Assembly (NCBI RefSeq): GCF_029227915.1
Contig: NC_079877.1
Coordinates: 19,927,851 to 19,991,850 of the forward strand
Length of the DNA: 64,000 nucleotides
From: Hydractinia symbiolongicarpus
Lineage: Eukaryota; Cnidaria; Hydrozoa; Anthoathecata; Hydractiniidae
Reading direction: 5' to 3'
Under the pieces are notes generated by a model. The model was not told the origin of the DNA, did not search any database, and saw nothing but the letters and a program-made list of their open reading frames with translations. Shown one piece after another: positions 1 to 13,400 of the stretch (positions are counted from its first letter, which is position 1; each line of letters starts with the position of its first letter). Made by a program: the position numbers and the translations under genes.

Positions 1-2400
1 TACAAGATTACGGCGCCCTTTTTTAACAAAACAAAACAAAATATCTAATAATGCTAAGACTAAAATTTCGTGATTTTTTATTCTTTCATAAAATAAAACA
101 CAATAAACATAGGGAAATGTATTTTAAGGCATTTTCAGAGAATAACTTGTGCTAGATTTTGGATAGCAATTATTTGTAATGACATGCAAAATAAATAAAA
201 CAAGAAAGGATCCGCAAAAACTTCAACCTTTCTGCAAACTGGCGAAGAACGACGGCGTGTTAGCAAAAAAAGCTGGGTTAATAGTGTATTTGTTATTTAA
301 AAATACTCAAACTAAGAACAATTTTAGGCTAAACGTGGAAAAACAAATAAAAACAACTCAGGCTAAAGGCAAATCTTATAGTTCCGACTTGTTGCTTTAA
401 AGAAGAACTTGTTAAAAAATATAGTTTTATATTTGCATCTAGTAAATATGTATAAAAGCTACCAAAGAAAAAACCAATTTAGTGCGCTTGACGTGCTAAG
501 ACCTTAGCCCATAGGGTGAACGTAAAAGTACCTGCTTAGCTCAAGGCTGAACTCATCGTTAGCTCATCGTTAGCCGATTTTTTGAAATCAAAATTTTTTG
601 ATATATCTTTAAAGGAAGCCGACATAAATCGTGCTCAAAGCGATTTATGTTTTTAAAAATAGTAGTATGTTTCGTTGTGAAAGGTCCTTTTATAACTTAA
701 ATAGCTGACAAAATTAAAAAAAATGACGTTTGAAGAAGAAGAAGAAGAAGAAGAAGAAGAAAAGAACAAAAGAACAAAAGAAGAAATGAAGAAAAGAAGA
801 AAAGAAGAAGAAGAAGAAGAAGAAGAAGAAGAAGAAGAAGAAAAGTTGGCGTTCAATGTGAAAGATTTTCCCTTCCTTTCCCACCAAAAGTTGTTTTCTT
901 TTTCGTAATTTTGTTAATTCATTTCTTTCCAGGCTACGTCGTCTTCTTCGAAGTAGTAATAATAACAAGACTTTCTTTCTATCTTTCTTTTCCATTTTTT
1001 CTCGCATTATATTCGGCTACAAAAGAGCTAACGATGCATCGTAGTGTGAACGTGAAACGAATACATCAGGTACCTGTAGCTTAAAAATTGAAATCGGCTA
1101 ACAAATTATGCGCAATATGGTTAGCTCATCGTTAGCCCATAGTGAGAACCAAGCTTAAGGCTGGTTTCTCTTTTTATCTTGACTATTCAGTCCGGGATTT
1201 TTCGAACATATTATGACGGGGGAGGGGTGGGGACGGATTCCAAAATTGAATCAAATTTAGCACACTTATAGTACGTCAAACAAGGAACAAAATGGCAGCA
1301 ATACATTTTTGCTTATGTCAATACTTTTTCTGTGACGTCATTAAAAGCTTAAAATTTGTTCATCAAAATTACCACTGTCATTCAATTTCTTTAGTTTTAG
1401 AGCGAATTTTCACATTCTGTTTGAAGTTTCTAAAAGTCAAATAAAAAGTTTTTTAACATATATTCCGGTTTTTACATAGTTTGCTTGAAAATTTGAAAAA
1501 ACCGGGAAATCAGATTAATCACGTGTCCACAAAATGCAGAAGGGTAGTTTCGAATAATAGCCAATATCAAAGCCTCTGAGAGGTATGGAACTAAAAAATT
1601 TAATGTATACACTTTTGTTATAAGTAACTCTATTTTTCATTTCAAACCTCGGTTGCTAAAAGGGCAAAATTTTGATTTCTTACTCGCAGTTGCTAAGCGA
1701 ACATAAATTTGTTGACTCTACCCTTGTTAATTTTGTGCTTTATTGTTATAGTGTATTAAAAAAACATTTCATTAGATTTAAGCCTTATTTGCTTAACTTA
1801 ATTTAATTTTTTACTGAACACAAAAAAAATATCGATCGCGACAACGGTTGTTTCGTACGCAATTATATGATATATTTTTGTCATTTTTGATGCAATTTCA
1901 TACTGTATTCTTAAAATTTAGCTAGGGGGTTGAAATTTCAAAACATTCCTACTCAGTAGACATAACCATGGTAATATGAAAAATCTCCCTCTTCCACCAG
2001 GAAACGTTTGGCAACGACTCTGGGTTGCTTCTCAGCCTCAGCATTTGAAGATTCGTTGCTTAAACGTGTGCTGTAAAATAAATAAAAAATCTCGAAATAA
2101 CAAAACAAAATAAAAACAATTTCGAAATGAATATGTAACAAGAAGCCCTGGGGGCTCTAAGAATTTCCGCGCGCTACCAAAATATTTGATGAAAACCTGC
2201 TAATTCGTTGTGTTATTGTGCCAAACATTCGAAGGGGTTTGGTGAATGAACCTCTGAAGATAAAGCACACCAGTGACATTATATCTTACAACAAACGCAA
2301 ACAAAACGAAACGTGTCATAGTAAACTCACATTTTAAAAGAAATTGCTAACAAAAAATACAGCCTATCATTCATGGTTGAAAGTCTTGCGATTGAAACGC
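1..2400. other. AT-rich non-coding stretch
   Basis: I see no supportable gene here. Short open frames are low-complexity or lack splice and start context. The one distinct structure is a GAA-rich microsatellite near 732-842. It is probably intergenic DNA or decayed repeats. Confidence 0.5.
732..842. repeat. (GAA)n microsatellite, interrupted
   Basis: Two GAA-rich tracts (about 732-761 and 799-842) are separated by an A/G-rich spacer. One strand is purine-only over about 110 bases. Frames across it read as poly-Glu or poly-Ser and are not genes. Confidence 0.9.
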
Positions 2401-2404
2401 TTAT

Positions 2405-3300
2405 GGTCTTAAACGGCATTAGTTGACAAAAAATCAAATTTTTGATGTGACCATCATTTTCAGCATACTTTTTTTATTAACTGTGTCAATTTTTGTCGAA
2501 AATAAAGCAGTTTTAATTTTTGGATAAATTTTGGCCTAATATGACATTTAAGGTGGGAAAAAAATTAAAATTTATGTCACCATCATGTTCAGCATACTCT
2601 ATATGTTAACTGTGTCAAATTTTGTCCAAAATAAAGTAGTTTTAATTTTTGGACCAATTGTGGCCTAAAATGGCAATTAGGTGAGAAAAAAACAAAATTT
2701 TGATGTCACCATTATGTTCAGCATACTTTTTTTGTTAACTTTGCCAATTTTTGTTGAAAATGAATTAGTTTTAATTTTTGGACCAATTTTGGCCTAAAAT
2801 GGCATTTAAGGTGGCAAAAAACAAAAATTTTGATGTCACCGTCATGTTCACCATACTTTTTTTGTTAATTGTGCCAAAATTTGTTAAAAATAAAGTAGTC
2901 TTAATTTTTGGACAAATTTTGGCCTAAAATGACATTTAGGTAACAAGAAATCAAAATTTTGATGTCACCATCATGTTCGGCATACTTTAATTGTTTATTG
3001 TGCCAAATTTTGTTAAAAATAAAGTAGATTTAATTTTTGGACCAATTTTGGCCTGAAATGACACTTAGGTGAGAAGAAATCAAAATTTTGATGTCACCAT
3101 CATGTTCAGTATACTTTATTTGTTAACTGTTCCAAATTTTGTTGAAAATAAAGTAGTTCTAATTTTTGGACCAATTTTGGCCTAAAATGACCTTTAGGTG
3201 ACAAAAATCAAAATTATTATGTCACCATTATGTTCAGCATACTTTTTTTCTTAACTGTGCCAAATTTTGTCAAAAACAAATACCAATTTTAGCCTGAAGC
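2405..3300. repeat. 129-bp tandem satellite, about 7 copies
   Basis: A unit of about 129 bases recurs head to tail. Each copy carries a GATGTCACCATCATGTTCAGC-like block, then AATAAAGTAGTTTTAATTTTTGG, then TTTTGGCCTAAAATG. The TGGCCT landmark falls near 2532, 2661, 2790, 2920, 3049 and 3178, spaced 129-130. The last copy is shortened by about 17 bases. Copies differ at scattered positions, so the array is not very recent. Confidence 0.9.
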
Positions 3301-6300
3301 GTCAATACTAGACTTCTCAGTAGTTAAGAAGCTTGGGTACGAAGTTTACATCTGTGACGGACCAACGTGAAATCCCAGGGTCGATTTTTTCTCAAAAAAT
3401 GCTCCGAAAGAAAAAAACGACGGTTTTAAAGAATTTCCTACGCCTTCGGGCGCGGAAATTCAAAAAGGACGCCTCAGACAGAAGTCAAATTTTATAAGAT
3501 TTTTGGAAGCCAACATTTTAAAATCAGGGTGCTAACCATTCTCGATCCCAGAGCTTTGAGATAAAGAGTTTATCTCAAAGAGCTCTGTGGTGGAGAATGG
3601 ATTCCAACTAATCTTGTTTAAGTAAGTACGAAGCCCTCCGTTGTATTACGATTTTTCAATTGAGGTCCAGTGGTCTAGTTAAAGTTTCCATGGTTACCAC
3701 AATGCTTCGGATATTACTGTGGTTGAATTATTGATTTCCGCCGCGTAAGGCGGAATCTTTAAAATCGCCTTGGAAGATAGAGAGATAGGGACCACCTATA
3801 GCCTGAACGCGCGGTGTCCATATTTTACCCTGGGCCTGGAAGTTGTTTAATTTCTTAAAAGCCAATAGAAATGCGTTATTTGATTGTTTAGCCAATAGGG
3901 TCTCAGATTGTCAGAACCTGCTATCGTGGCTTCCTGTGATGCTTTGTCTCGAAGTTCTTCGAGTTTCAGGTCCCACAGGCCAAAGTTTCTTGCCCAAAAC
4001 AATCGGTTACCGTTCCTCTTGATATGTTTGAAACTCCAAATCAATGTTTTGCAAAACAGGATGTTTGGTTGATGAGACTTCTCAGGTAAAAAATGCTGTA
4101 TGTTCTAGCTAGTTTGTTACTTAGCTATGTTAAAGTGATTTACATTTGCGATTCTTCAGAGTGCTTAAAGCTCTTATTTAAGCTACGCATTTCCCTAGCA
4201 TTTCTGTCCAACTATAAAATGACCTTCCTTATACGTAGTTAGGGATCAAACCCATTACCTGACTTAACAGTTTGGGAACCAGAACTGATGATTAATAGCC
4301 TAAAAGGTGCAGTAGTTTTCAGGAAAGTTTGACCGATTTAAGCTACATTTGCATGTCATGTAGCTAGCTAGCTACAGACGGTATTGCATATAAAGTTTCA
4401 CATAAAAAACGTAAAATAAGTGTTGTCTTATATTTAACACGACTATCGTTAAAATGCAGCATCAGCAGCAGATCAGAATTACAAACTTTGACAGGCAAAT
4501 CTACAGTGAATTTTTCTGATAATATTCTTTATGAACTTTATGAAAAGGGCTGTGTACTTTTGTACTAAGATAACAAGTCCTTTATTAATTGCTATTTTGT
4601 TTTGTACACAAATATTCAAAAAACATTTTATAAATTTGAATCCTAAATCAAACATTTTTTCTTATATATTTTGGCCTATGGACTACATTGTGTTACATTG
4701 TGTAACAAGCAAAACAATTTGCTCCATAAAAAACCTGACATACGAGCTTAAGTTGTATGTAAGTGTGTCGTAACTTACATAAATGAGGTTATGAATAAAA
4801 ATTCTCCCTGATGTGCACATGTGAATGTAGCTTTAAAAAAGCATCAAGTATACTGTACATATTTACTCTATTATCCAGTTTCCCTGTTTTTCAAGTAATC
4901 CTGCCTTTTTTTGCCATGGATTGTAAAAAATATTTTCAAAATTAGCATACACTATCTGTGGAAGAAATTTTTGTGGAACTTTTTTTTGCAGAACTTTAAG
5001 CCAATTCTGTAAAAATGTTCCACAGAAATTTTAGAAATCAGTCAAACATCGGTTCTGAAAAATTATTCCGCAAAATTTTCCATTTCAGCTAGCCGCAACA
5101 ATTAAAATGTTTTTTATTTCTTCATACTTTGATTTCTTTAGGATCTAAGTTATTGGGTTCTATGTTGCTCATTTGTAAATGCCCTAACTTCTGAATACTA
5201 TGTTAGACAAAATACTGATTTTGCCTCTGCTAAAATAATTGAACTTTAGGCACCCAAAAATTAATATTGCACATTTCGCATATATTATGCAAATTGAAGC
5301 ATTTTTGTGTACCACTCACCCACAAAAAAAGTTTCAGGAAAATTTATTGTGCAAATAATTTGTACCCTTGGCAAGTTTAGGCTCTTACAACAAGTTTGAA
5401 TGCATATTGAAATTGAAAAAAAAAAGTTATCAAGCTATTGCTTATAGCTTGGAAAAGATTTGAGGTAGGTGTTTATACTTCTTATGCTTCATATTTCCAA
5501 ACTTTGTTAAAAAATTCCTAAGTTTTGCTAAAAACAATACTACACTCAGGTTTTTTACCCAAAAATAATTCAACATATCCGGCCTATATATCCTGCAATA
5601 TAGGATTCCTGCTAAACCCACCTTTATTTGTAGGTTAAAACACTAATCCAGTGGTGAAGTAATAATAGACTAATATGGTATTCTTGGTCACTGTTGAATA
5701 TAACATTTTAGGGATGCTTTTAGGCAAGTTTAGGAACTTTCAAAAAAATTAAATATTTATAAAACTTCCAAAATTTGTCTTTGAACACGCAGGTATCCTT
5801 GTTGGAAAGACAGACATCACAAATACTTGGCGTTTCACAGTATCACCTGATTTTTTTATCAAAACTTCATAAAATGGTGAAATATTTTATTTTATCTTGC
5901 ATTTACCTGTCATCTTTAAATATAACACAGAACAATATCACATTAATGTGCTAAGATTATTTTGAGTTCTTTATATATGTTTTTTTAGTATTTTTCTTTC
6001 TTTTTTAGGTCAGCCATAATCTAACACAGCCATTATCAGCATTTCCAAAAAAATGTTGACAGAGTAAACTGCAAACATTAATTTGTGAAAAATGAATCAC
6101 TAAAACTAATATATATTTATATAATTTATTATAGTCTTATTTTGGTTAATAGTATTTACTTCACAATATTTTTAAGGGAAACTAGACGTCTATGGTTCTT
6201 CTATGACTTTACAGAATTTGTATCATGAAAATTTTTAGAACTTTCTAGGTAGATCCCAAGTTTTTATACTTTTTATAACTGTGTGTAAGTCTGTATATTT

Positions 6301-6395
6301 TTGTTATTTATTCAGGTGTAATTAAATTGAAGTATATCTAAATTGCGTTATTTGTCGCCCATATTTAATACTTTTCAGACCAGGTTACTTTAACC
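3301..6395. other. AT-rich non-coding stretch
   Basis: No coding region is supported. A hairpin at 3549-3587 (arms around TTTGAGATAAA / TTTATCTCAAA, 3-base loop) shares its core with one at 18487-18515, so both may be remnants of one small foldback family. Confidence 0.5.
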
Positions 6396-6402
6396 CCTTT
6401 TT

Positions 6403-6445
6403 ACAAGCTCGTGAGCTTGTATTAATTACAAGCTCGTGAGCTTGT
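6403..6445. repeat. Two tandem 18-bp palindromes
   Basis: ACAAGCTCGTGAGCTTGT (8-base arms, GT centre) occurs at 6403-6420 and again at 6428-6445, a 25-base period. It may be a foldback or protein-binding site; the function is unknown. Confidence 0.8.
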
Positions 6446-7880
6446 ATTAAAACGCAAATTTGTCCTACAAGAATGGAAATTTATGCGTCTCTGAGCACCG
6501 ACACGGGAGTAGTCGTGTGTTCGAATCTCATCTTGGTAACTATTTTTTTTTTTTTTTTAAAGATAAGATCAGTGTTCCAAAGCTTTATTTAACTAACTGG
6601 AAAAGTAAAGGTGTTTCCACCAAAGTTTTCAAAAGTGAATTAAGAATTAAGGTCTCCCCAAATGCCTGGAAAGTAGTCTGCGAAATATGAAATTTCCACA
6701 AAAATACGTAAGAGAAAAACGAATACGCTCCACCATATATAAATAATGACGAGAACGATATTCTTTTCGCTACGTTAATGACGCGCCAACATAGTGAAAT
6801 ATGAATTTTGGAAACACTTCGAAAGAACATAAATTTTCTGATTCCGTTCTTGTTATTTGTCTCCGCGCTATAAGTGCACAGGATTCTTTTTATCGAATTT
6901 TGCGGTTTGTGACAGTTCTGGTATATTTTTTAAACTGCAGCTATTTCTTTTTCGAACAATTAAGATTTACTTGTATATTATTCTTTTTTTATTTTGCTTT
7001 TTCTCACTGAGTGACTTTCTTATTCCCCGTTTTTTTTTGTGTGTGTTTTTTGTTGTTGTTGTTGTTGTTTTTTTTTTTGTTTTTTTTTTTTTGGGGGGGG
7101 GTACTGAATTATTGAATTTCTTAAATTTTTAGGTGGGGCTTGTGGTCTTTCTTCTTCCTGTCAGTCAGTTTAAAAACAATTGCGTAGTGCGTAACAAATA
7201 TTATTGCCTATCCTGAATAGCAAAATATGTCGTGTCTAACTTCGTAACAAAAATCACAATTTGATAGACAGCTTTTTGTAAGCTTTATTCGCAAGGTTGT
7301 TTGCGTATATCATACGTCTTGTTTATATAAGAACAATGTTATAAGAACATGAACCTTAGACTCACAATCCCAGACTCAAATCATTGTTTTTACAACTAAA
7401 ACTACTCAAGAAATGGAATAGTCAAAAAGCCTCAAAAAGCGGTCAAGTCACATAGTTTTGCGCAATTATTCAATCATTTATCCTGTTTTTAAATTGGAAA
7501 TCTCAGCCTTGGGTCGACCATTGGACGTTTTGCTCTCTGGAAAGTTTCTCTTGACAAGGCGGAAATCTTCAAGCCTTGAGGCTTCTTGTTCCTTTTGACA
7601 TGCTCGTAGTGAGTGGAGCTTAACGCTTCTACTTTTTGGTGGGTACAACTCAATCGGAATCCGATTTACACGATGCCATCAAGGTCTTTTTGTAAAATGC
7701 TGTAACCCAATGCAATCGTTTCATTGCATGGCCAAAATCGTGACATTTTCTCATACTTAGCTAATCCTAAGGAGATTCGTCAAATTAGTTTTTTCTTTAG
7801 AAAAATAGTTATCTCGTTTCTTGCATTGTCTGGACGGTTATAAGAAATATATAAAAGGTGGCGATTAAAAAAATCGAATT
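6446..7880. other. Non-coding stretch with homopolymer tracts
   Basis: It contains a T17 run near 6544 and a T-rich then G-rich low-complexity block around 7030-7104. I see no gene. A fragment at 6495-6540 recalls a pol III B box but no tRNA fold was found. Confidence 0.5.
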
Positions 7881-9658
7881 GTCTGCTGCACCGGTACCGG
7901 AATCGTACATCGAAAAACTACCGAACCGGTACCGGATTCGTAGATTTAAGAACTGCTGCACCGGTAATGAAACTTTACTACCGGACCCCATATTTGTATA
8001 TCTAGTGCACGGTACAGGATCTTAACTAAATTCCTAGCTTTCTTTGTTGCCTTTTTGGACGAGGATTATCAAAATAAAGTAAGGGAAAATAACGTGTTTT
8101 ATGCAGCGATAACTACTGTTTCTTTTTTGCGAAAAAACAATCTACAAAGTTCGTTGTTTTAGCAATCAATCGAGTAAAAAATAAATATAATAAAAAAATA
8201 TAAGTTCGCAAACAACAATTGGTTAAAAGATATAAACATAACGGAATTTTTGCTTGTTTAAACTTGACTGGAGTTTAGAACTCTAAAATTGTGAGAAGCT
8301 CCGTTCGCAGCGATCAGGCGACTAGAAACGCGCTATTATGTCTATACCTTTTTCATCCCTTAATATGTTATAAGAGCAGTTTGGGTATCTTTGGATGAAA
8401 AAAAACTGATATCCAGCATGCTCCATTAAATATTCACGACTTTGTGTGTATTCGTCGTTATCTTCAAATTCCATTGGGTCTCTTAGTGCTTTTAATACAT
8501 TTTGCTGCAATTCTTCGTCTTCACTGGTTAATACTAGTGGCCTTATTGGCTGATTCTCCAATAACGAGGAGTTTTCCGCTAGCGACAATTCAGCCTTGAT
8601 TAAATCAGGGAAATGATTTTTGCAAAACTTTGTAATTTCTAGTCTTTTGATTTTTTCCTCTTCCTCTACGTTTGTATCTAAAAGCATAATGCTATAAACA
8701 ATATAAAAAGGTTTTCAGATAGCAAATGCTTTAAATCTAGTCAAGGTAAGTCTCGGATAAGTGATGATAGAATTGCCTACCCTATTTAATTCGTGATTAT
8801 GGTCTGCGTGAAATTCTTTGACTTCTAAAAATTGTCCAGACTCATCTACTCGCAAAGCGAGCGAAAACTTGCAGTCTTGTTTATAGTACTAAAAGAAATA
8901 TAAAAAAAAAACAGTTTTATAGAACACAGTAATAAAAAGGTCTGGAAACAGGGTCGCTAATTAATGTAAACAAAATACGAACTGAACAGGTTGTCCAGAG
9001 CCTCTTCCTTAGAATTTTCTTCAACCATGAACACAAGCATACTTTAATTCATAGTACTGAAGCTCGGGTTTTATTATTTTCGTCAATCTTTTTTGTGAAG
9101 CCTTAACAGTTCGACTATCTCTAACGTAGACAACAAAATTCTTCTCTCTGTATGTATCTAATTTTGTTTTCAATTCTTGAAAAGTCAAAAATTTTTCCCA
9201 AACAACAAAAGTAATCGACATAGTGAATTTATGCCTATCGTATCAAAACTGTAAAATTCTTCAGCGAAAAAGGATATCTTCTCCGCGTATGAAAGCAGTA
9301 CAGCTGGTTTCTTCAAGAAAACTTCAAGCATCTTGTTATCTAGGCTCTTACTTATTTAATATGCAAGGGTTTGTATCCATTAGAAACCAGGCTTTTGCTT
9401 CTTTGAAACGAATCATTCTATTGAAACGTTCCAAACCGTCAAGGAATTAAACATGTATTTCGCAAGAACCTGTCTAAGTTGATTTTTTCGTTTCTAGTAA
9501 TACTTATTTTATTGTCTTCGTTGTCAAAATAAAATTTTCACAAAAAACTAGGAAGTTTGCTGAAAAATCCTATGCCGGTTCACTAGCTGTGAGCCGGAGA
9601 AATCCTGTACCGGTTCAGTAGTTTTTCGATGTACGATTCCGGTACCGGTGCAGCAGAC
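7881..9658. mobile_element. TIR DNA transposon, 1.78 kb, MULE-like
   Basis: Both ends carry GTCTGCTGCACCGGTACCGG followed by similar sequence for over 50 bases in inverted orientation (7881-7936 and 9603-9658). The left arm is nearly identical to the complement of the right, with further CCGG-rich subterminal repeats inside. The interior holds a - strand gene with a FAR1/ZSWIM-like zinc motif typical of Mutator-like elements. No clear target-site duplication was found. No transposase catalytic domain is visible, so this looks like an internally deleted or accessory-gene derivative. Confidence 0.7.
8322..9221 (-). pseudogene. Transposon gene with ZSWIM/FAR1-like DNA-binding domain
   Basis: The first exon (9221 down to about 9026) reads WEKF..FQEL...LDTY...FVVYVRDSRTV and ends YACVHG, the pattern of the N-terminal domain shared by ZSWIM1/3 proteins and MULE transposases. 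A second block (about 8880-8780) continues with CKFSLALRVDESGQFLEV and HADHNHEL, completing a C..C..H-x-H zinc-binding layout. A third open block (8687-8322) is acidic and of unknown function. Exon phases between the blocks do not all agree, so I treat it as decayed or mis-modelled. It lies inside the TIR element and is probably a DNA-binding transposon protein. The catalytic DDE part is absent. Confidence 0.5.
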
Positions 9659-10481
9659 ACTTCGTTAAAAAATCTAATATATTTTACGCAACTTTGTTCT
9701 CATACTCCTTTGATTAACAGTGATCAAAAATCTCACTTCATATGTACATGATAAATAATTTAGTAGGTTTAAAAATTCGTTATTTTTGCGCCTGTGAGGG
9801 AGAGAACTCGCGAAGACACGAAAAAAACAAAATATGATTTTTATTTTTCATGAATATTTCAAGGTATGTTAACAACATTTATCTGTTAACACTCCGACAT
9901 ATTAATACTTTTAAAAATAATCACTTTAAAAAAAAAGTTAAACTTGGTTAAAACGCATGGAGTTTTTTTATAAGAAGCAATCCGGCATTGGAAATTATTA
10001 TTAGATATAATATACATGTATTTATATATATATATACATATATTTAGTTTGTTTCTTTAAAGTAGGTTATTCGTAAGGGATTTACAGTACGGTGACGGCT
10101 TACACGCACGCCCGAGGTGAGTGTTACAAAAACAGTAGATCAGAAGCAAAATTTAGTGTGCAAACTTTTCAGATCTGTAATTTTGATTGAAAGCAAAGTG
10201 CTCCTAATAAAAGATATACATTTCAAAACGACTGAAACGTGTATAGCTTGTTTTTGTATTAGGGCTAGTGAAAACAAGGTGTAATTACATAAACATAAAA
10301 CCCAGGGTACTTTATAATTACTTTCTAAGTGATATGACTAATACATTGAAAGCATTCGAGCGTTGTGTTATAATCCAACGAACTTATAGGTATGTCTAGC
10401 TTGTGAACACATCATAACAAGAAAAACACGACTCCTTTAAAAATATCAACACACTTTCAGTGAAAGCGAAGAGCAACAAAA
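9659..10481 (+). promoter_or_regulatory. Upstream region of the filamin gene
   Basis: There is no coding sequence between the TIR element and the filamin start. It includes a TATA-rich run near 10019-10045. A promoter and 5' leader must lie here or further upstream; no initiation site can be placed. The start context is A at -3. Confidence 0.35.
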
Positions 10482-13400
10482 ATGAGTAACGCTAATCGAC
10501 ATCGTTCAGTTAAAGGGAACGAGGGAAATTGGATTGACATGCAAAAGGATACGTTTACAAATTGGGTGAACGCGAATCTGCGGTCGCGAGATATGGAAAT
10601 TGAAGAATTGGAGACAGGATTTGAAGATGGTGTTAAATTAGTTAATTTGTTCGAAGTTGTGTCGAAGAAAAGTTTAGGGCGATACGCTAAGAATCCTAAA
10701 TTTCCAAATCAAAAAATGGAAAACGTGTCACTAGTGTTGAAGGCGATGGAACAGGACGGTGTCAAACTTGTCAGCATTGGTGAGTAACAATATATTTCAT
10801 ATAGCTTCCCGTATCGATTGCAATTGTAATGAGAATATGATATAACTTATCAAACACATTAAACCTCCTGGTGAAAAAGTATTTTAAAATTTGGAGAGGA
10901 TATTTTAAATTTTTAAAACATAAATTTGCTAGAAAAAAAGAATTTGTATTGATTGGCCTAATCATCATTCAACCACCGTTATCAATTGCATTCACATTGC
11001 ACTCTGCCTCTGTGTTCTTTTCGTCCGCACACACAACTAGAGGAAATAATAAAGAAATTGTAGCAATAACATGTAATTGGTTAACAGATGCGACATCAGA
11101 TACTAAAAGTTTTACTAAGAAACGTTAAAAAAATTCCATAGCCTTTCTCTCTTTACTTATAATTTTTTTCTTAACAATACTTGTATTAATAAACTTTCAA
11201 ATACACAGTAGAAATATTTCGCCAGAAAACATGAAGTCTCAATTTTGCTAAAAAAATTATAGCTGATCCCAGGTCAACTACCCTTAAAAGTTCAACTTCC
11301 AACGTTATGTTTTATTTTAGTTTCGACGATTGGTTCACAAGATAATTGTGTGTTTCGTTTCTTTAAATAATTTTTAATACAATTAGTCCACACCAGAACA
11401 AGCTTGTTTTTTGTAATAAATGTATATATTTACATAAAAACCTATCCAAACATTATCTTTTAACTGTTAAGAGAGTCATATATTTTACACCAAACCTGGA
11501 GAATGAGGAACAAATTAGGAACAGAACCAAGCCTCAGAACCGTATTTACTACTTTTATAACAATTTGTAGAGACAAACTATAATAAGCACCCTGTTCAGG
11601 CCTGTAGGAACCAAAATTGTTCTTATTTGTAAGATGCACGTAATGTATTATAAATTCTTAATAATGTTTGTTGTGGTAATTAAAGAAAAGGAGTAATTGA
11701 TGTTTTTTGTTTATTTTTTTTAAAATTATTTAGATAAAGAGCAATTGCACCTTATACAACCTCACCCTCTTTCTACGGGTTTGATATTTGATATAGTATT
11801 AATTTGATAACTTTAGCGCCTTAATTTTAGGACTCTTGTTAGGGTAGCTTTCGAATTTTAGGACTACCGTTCTTCAGAGTTGGGTTGACGTTTGTACAAT
11901 GTTTGATTTTTGAGTCACTCTTTAACGAATGGCTGCTTAGAGAAAGATAAAAAACCTTCAAGCTTACAAAAAATAGTAAAAAAAAGTAAAATTTTGATAG
12001 ATTTTGATAAAATTTAATTTGGCGCATAAAAAAAAGATACATTACATTCCCAAAGCAAAGAGCTTCAAAATACGAATATATGATTCATAAATGTATGACT
12101 GATACATCGTCAATGACTTTATCTATTTATAAAGGAATTATTGATCTATTTTCTTGATTCGTTTAGCGTGAATTTAATTTGACGAATATCACTTTTAGAT
12201 ATTATGTTTTTTTTACAGACAGCGACCATGTTGTAAACGGAAACTTCAAAATGATATTGGGTCTGATGTGGCAGTTGATATTGAGGTATCAAATTGGAGG
12301 TACTGAAGATAAAAGCGTAAAGATCGCACTGAAAAAACTTCTACTTATTTGGCTGCAGCACGTGATTCCCGAGCAAAGAATAACCAATCTCACAAAAGAT
12401 TGGAACAGTGGCATCGCGTTGTGCAATTTGGTGAATGTTATGCGTTCTGGTTTGTGTCCTGAATACAATCATCTGAACAGAGATACACCAGTTGAAAATC
12501 TAATGAAAGGTGAAAACTTAAACCTTACAATTTTTTTATTCTCGTAAGCATTAGAAATAATTATTTCTATAAAATAAAGTTGGAATTAGCGTGATATGAC
12601 TATTGCTACCATTTTTAAGAGACTATTACTGTTTTTTTAGGAATGCGAATTGCTCAAGAAGAATTAGGTATCCCAGAAATTATAAGCGCTGAGCATATGG
12701 CGAGTGAAAATGTGGACGAGTTGAGTATGATGACTTACTTGTCATATTTCACTCAAGATGGTGGCGTAGGTGAAAATTGGACACTTGATTTGGTGAATGG
12801 ATGGAATCCTGATAATCCTGTAACCAATTTTAACTCAGATTGGAATGATGGAACTGCTCTGGGTAATCAGACTAAATGAATTGTGTTCACTTTTTGTCTA
12901 ATTAAACAAACTTTAATGTATTGTACGATCCAACTTTGGTAAATTAAATGGTCATGACTTTTATAGGGTCACTAGTTAATTCATGCGCACCTGGAACTGT
13001 ACCCGAATTATCTGGTGATGATTCCGAAAACTGTCGTTTGGCTATGGATGTTGCGGAAGGACGATTAGGCGTCCCAAAAATAATCACGGCTGATGAAATG
13101 TCGAATCCAAATATTCCTGAGTTGGCTATTATGGCATATACTGTCCAATTTACTAAGGTATAGTGTCTTTGATCGATTTTCTATATTTTTTTTAAAATAA
13201 GTAAAACGTAAACGATATGTTTCTTTTCTGCAGGTGGCGCGAGTATCCAGGCCATGTGATAAATTTTCAGCGTCTGGTCCTGGAATTGTAGAACCTCAAG
13301 TAGGGGCAGTTAATGAATTTTACGTTCATAGTGAAGAAGGCTATCCTTTAGACGATTTAAGAGTGGATGTGACGGGTCCAAATGGTCATTCAATTCCAGT

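Noticed and set aside
653-1007. Poly-Ser, poly-Glu and poly-Phe ORFs
   Set aside because: Low-complexity readings of the GAA tract in different frames.
6490-6545. tRNA/SINE-like segment with TTCGAATC and a following T-run
   Set aside because: No acceptor or D-arm pairing could be found and the A box is missing.
6857-7132. Hydrophobic ORF resembling a membrane protein
   Set aside because: Composition comes from T-rich homopolymers; no start context, splice sites or homology pattern.
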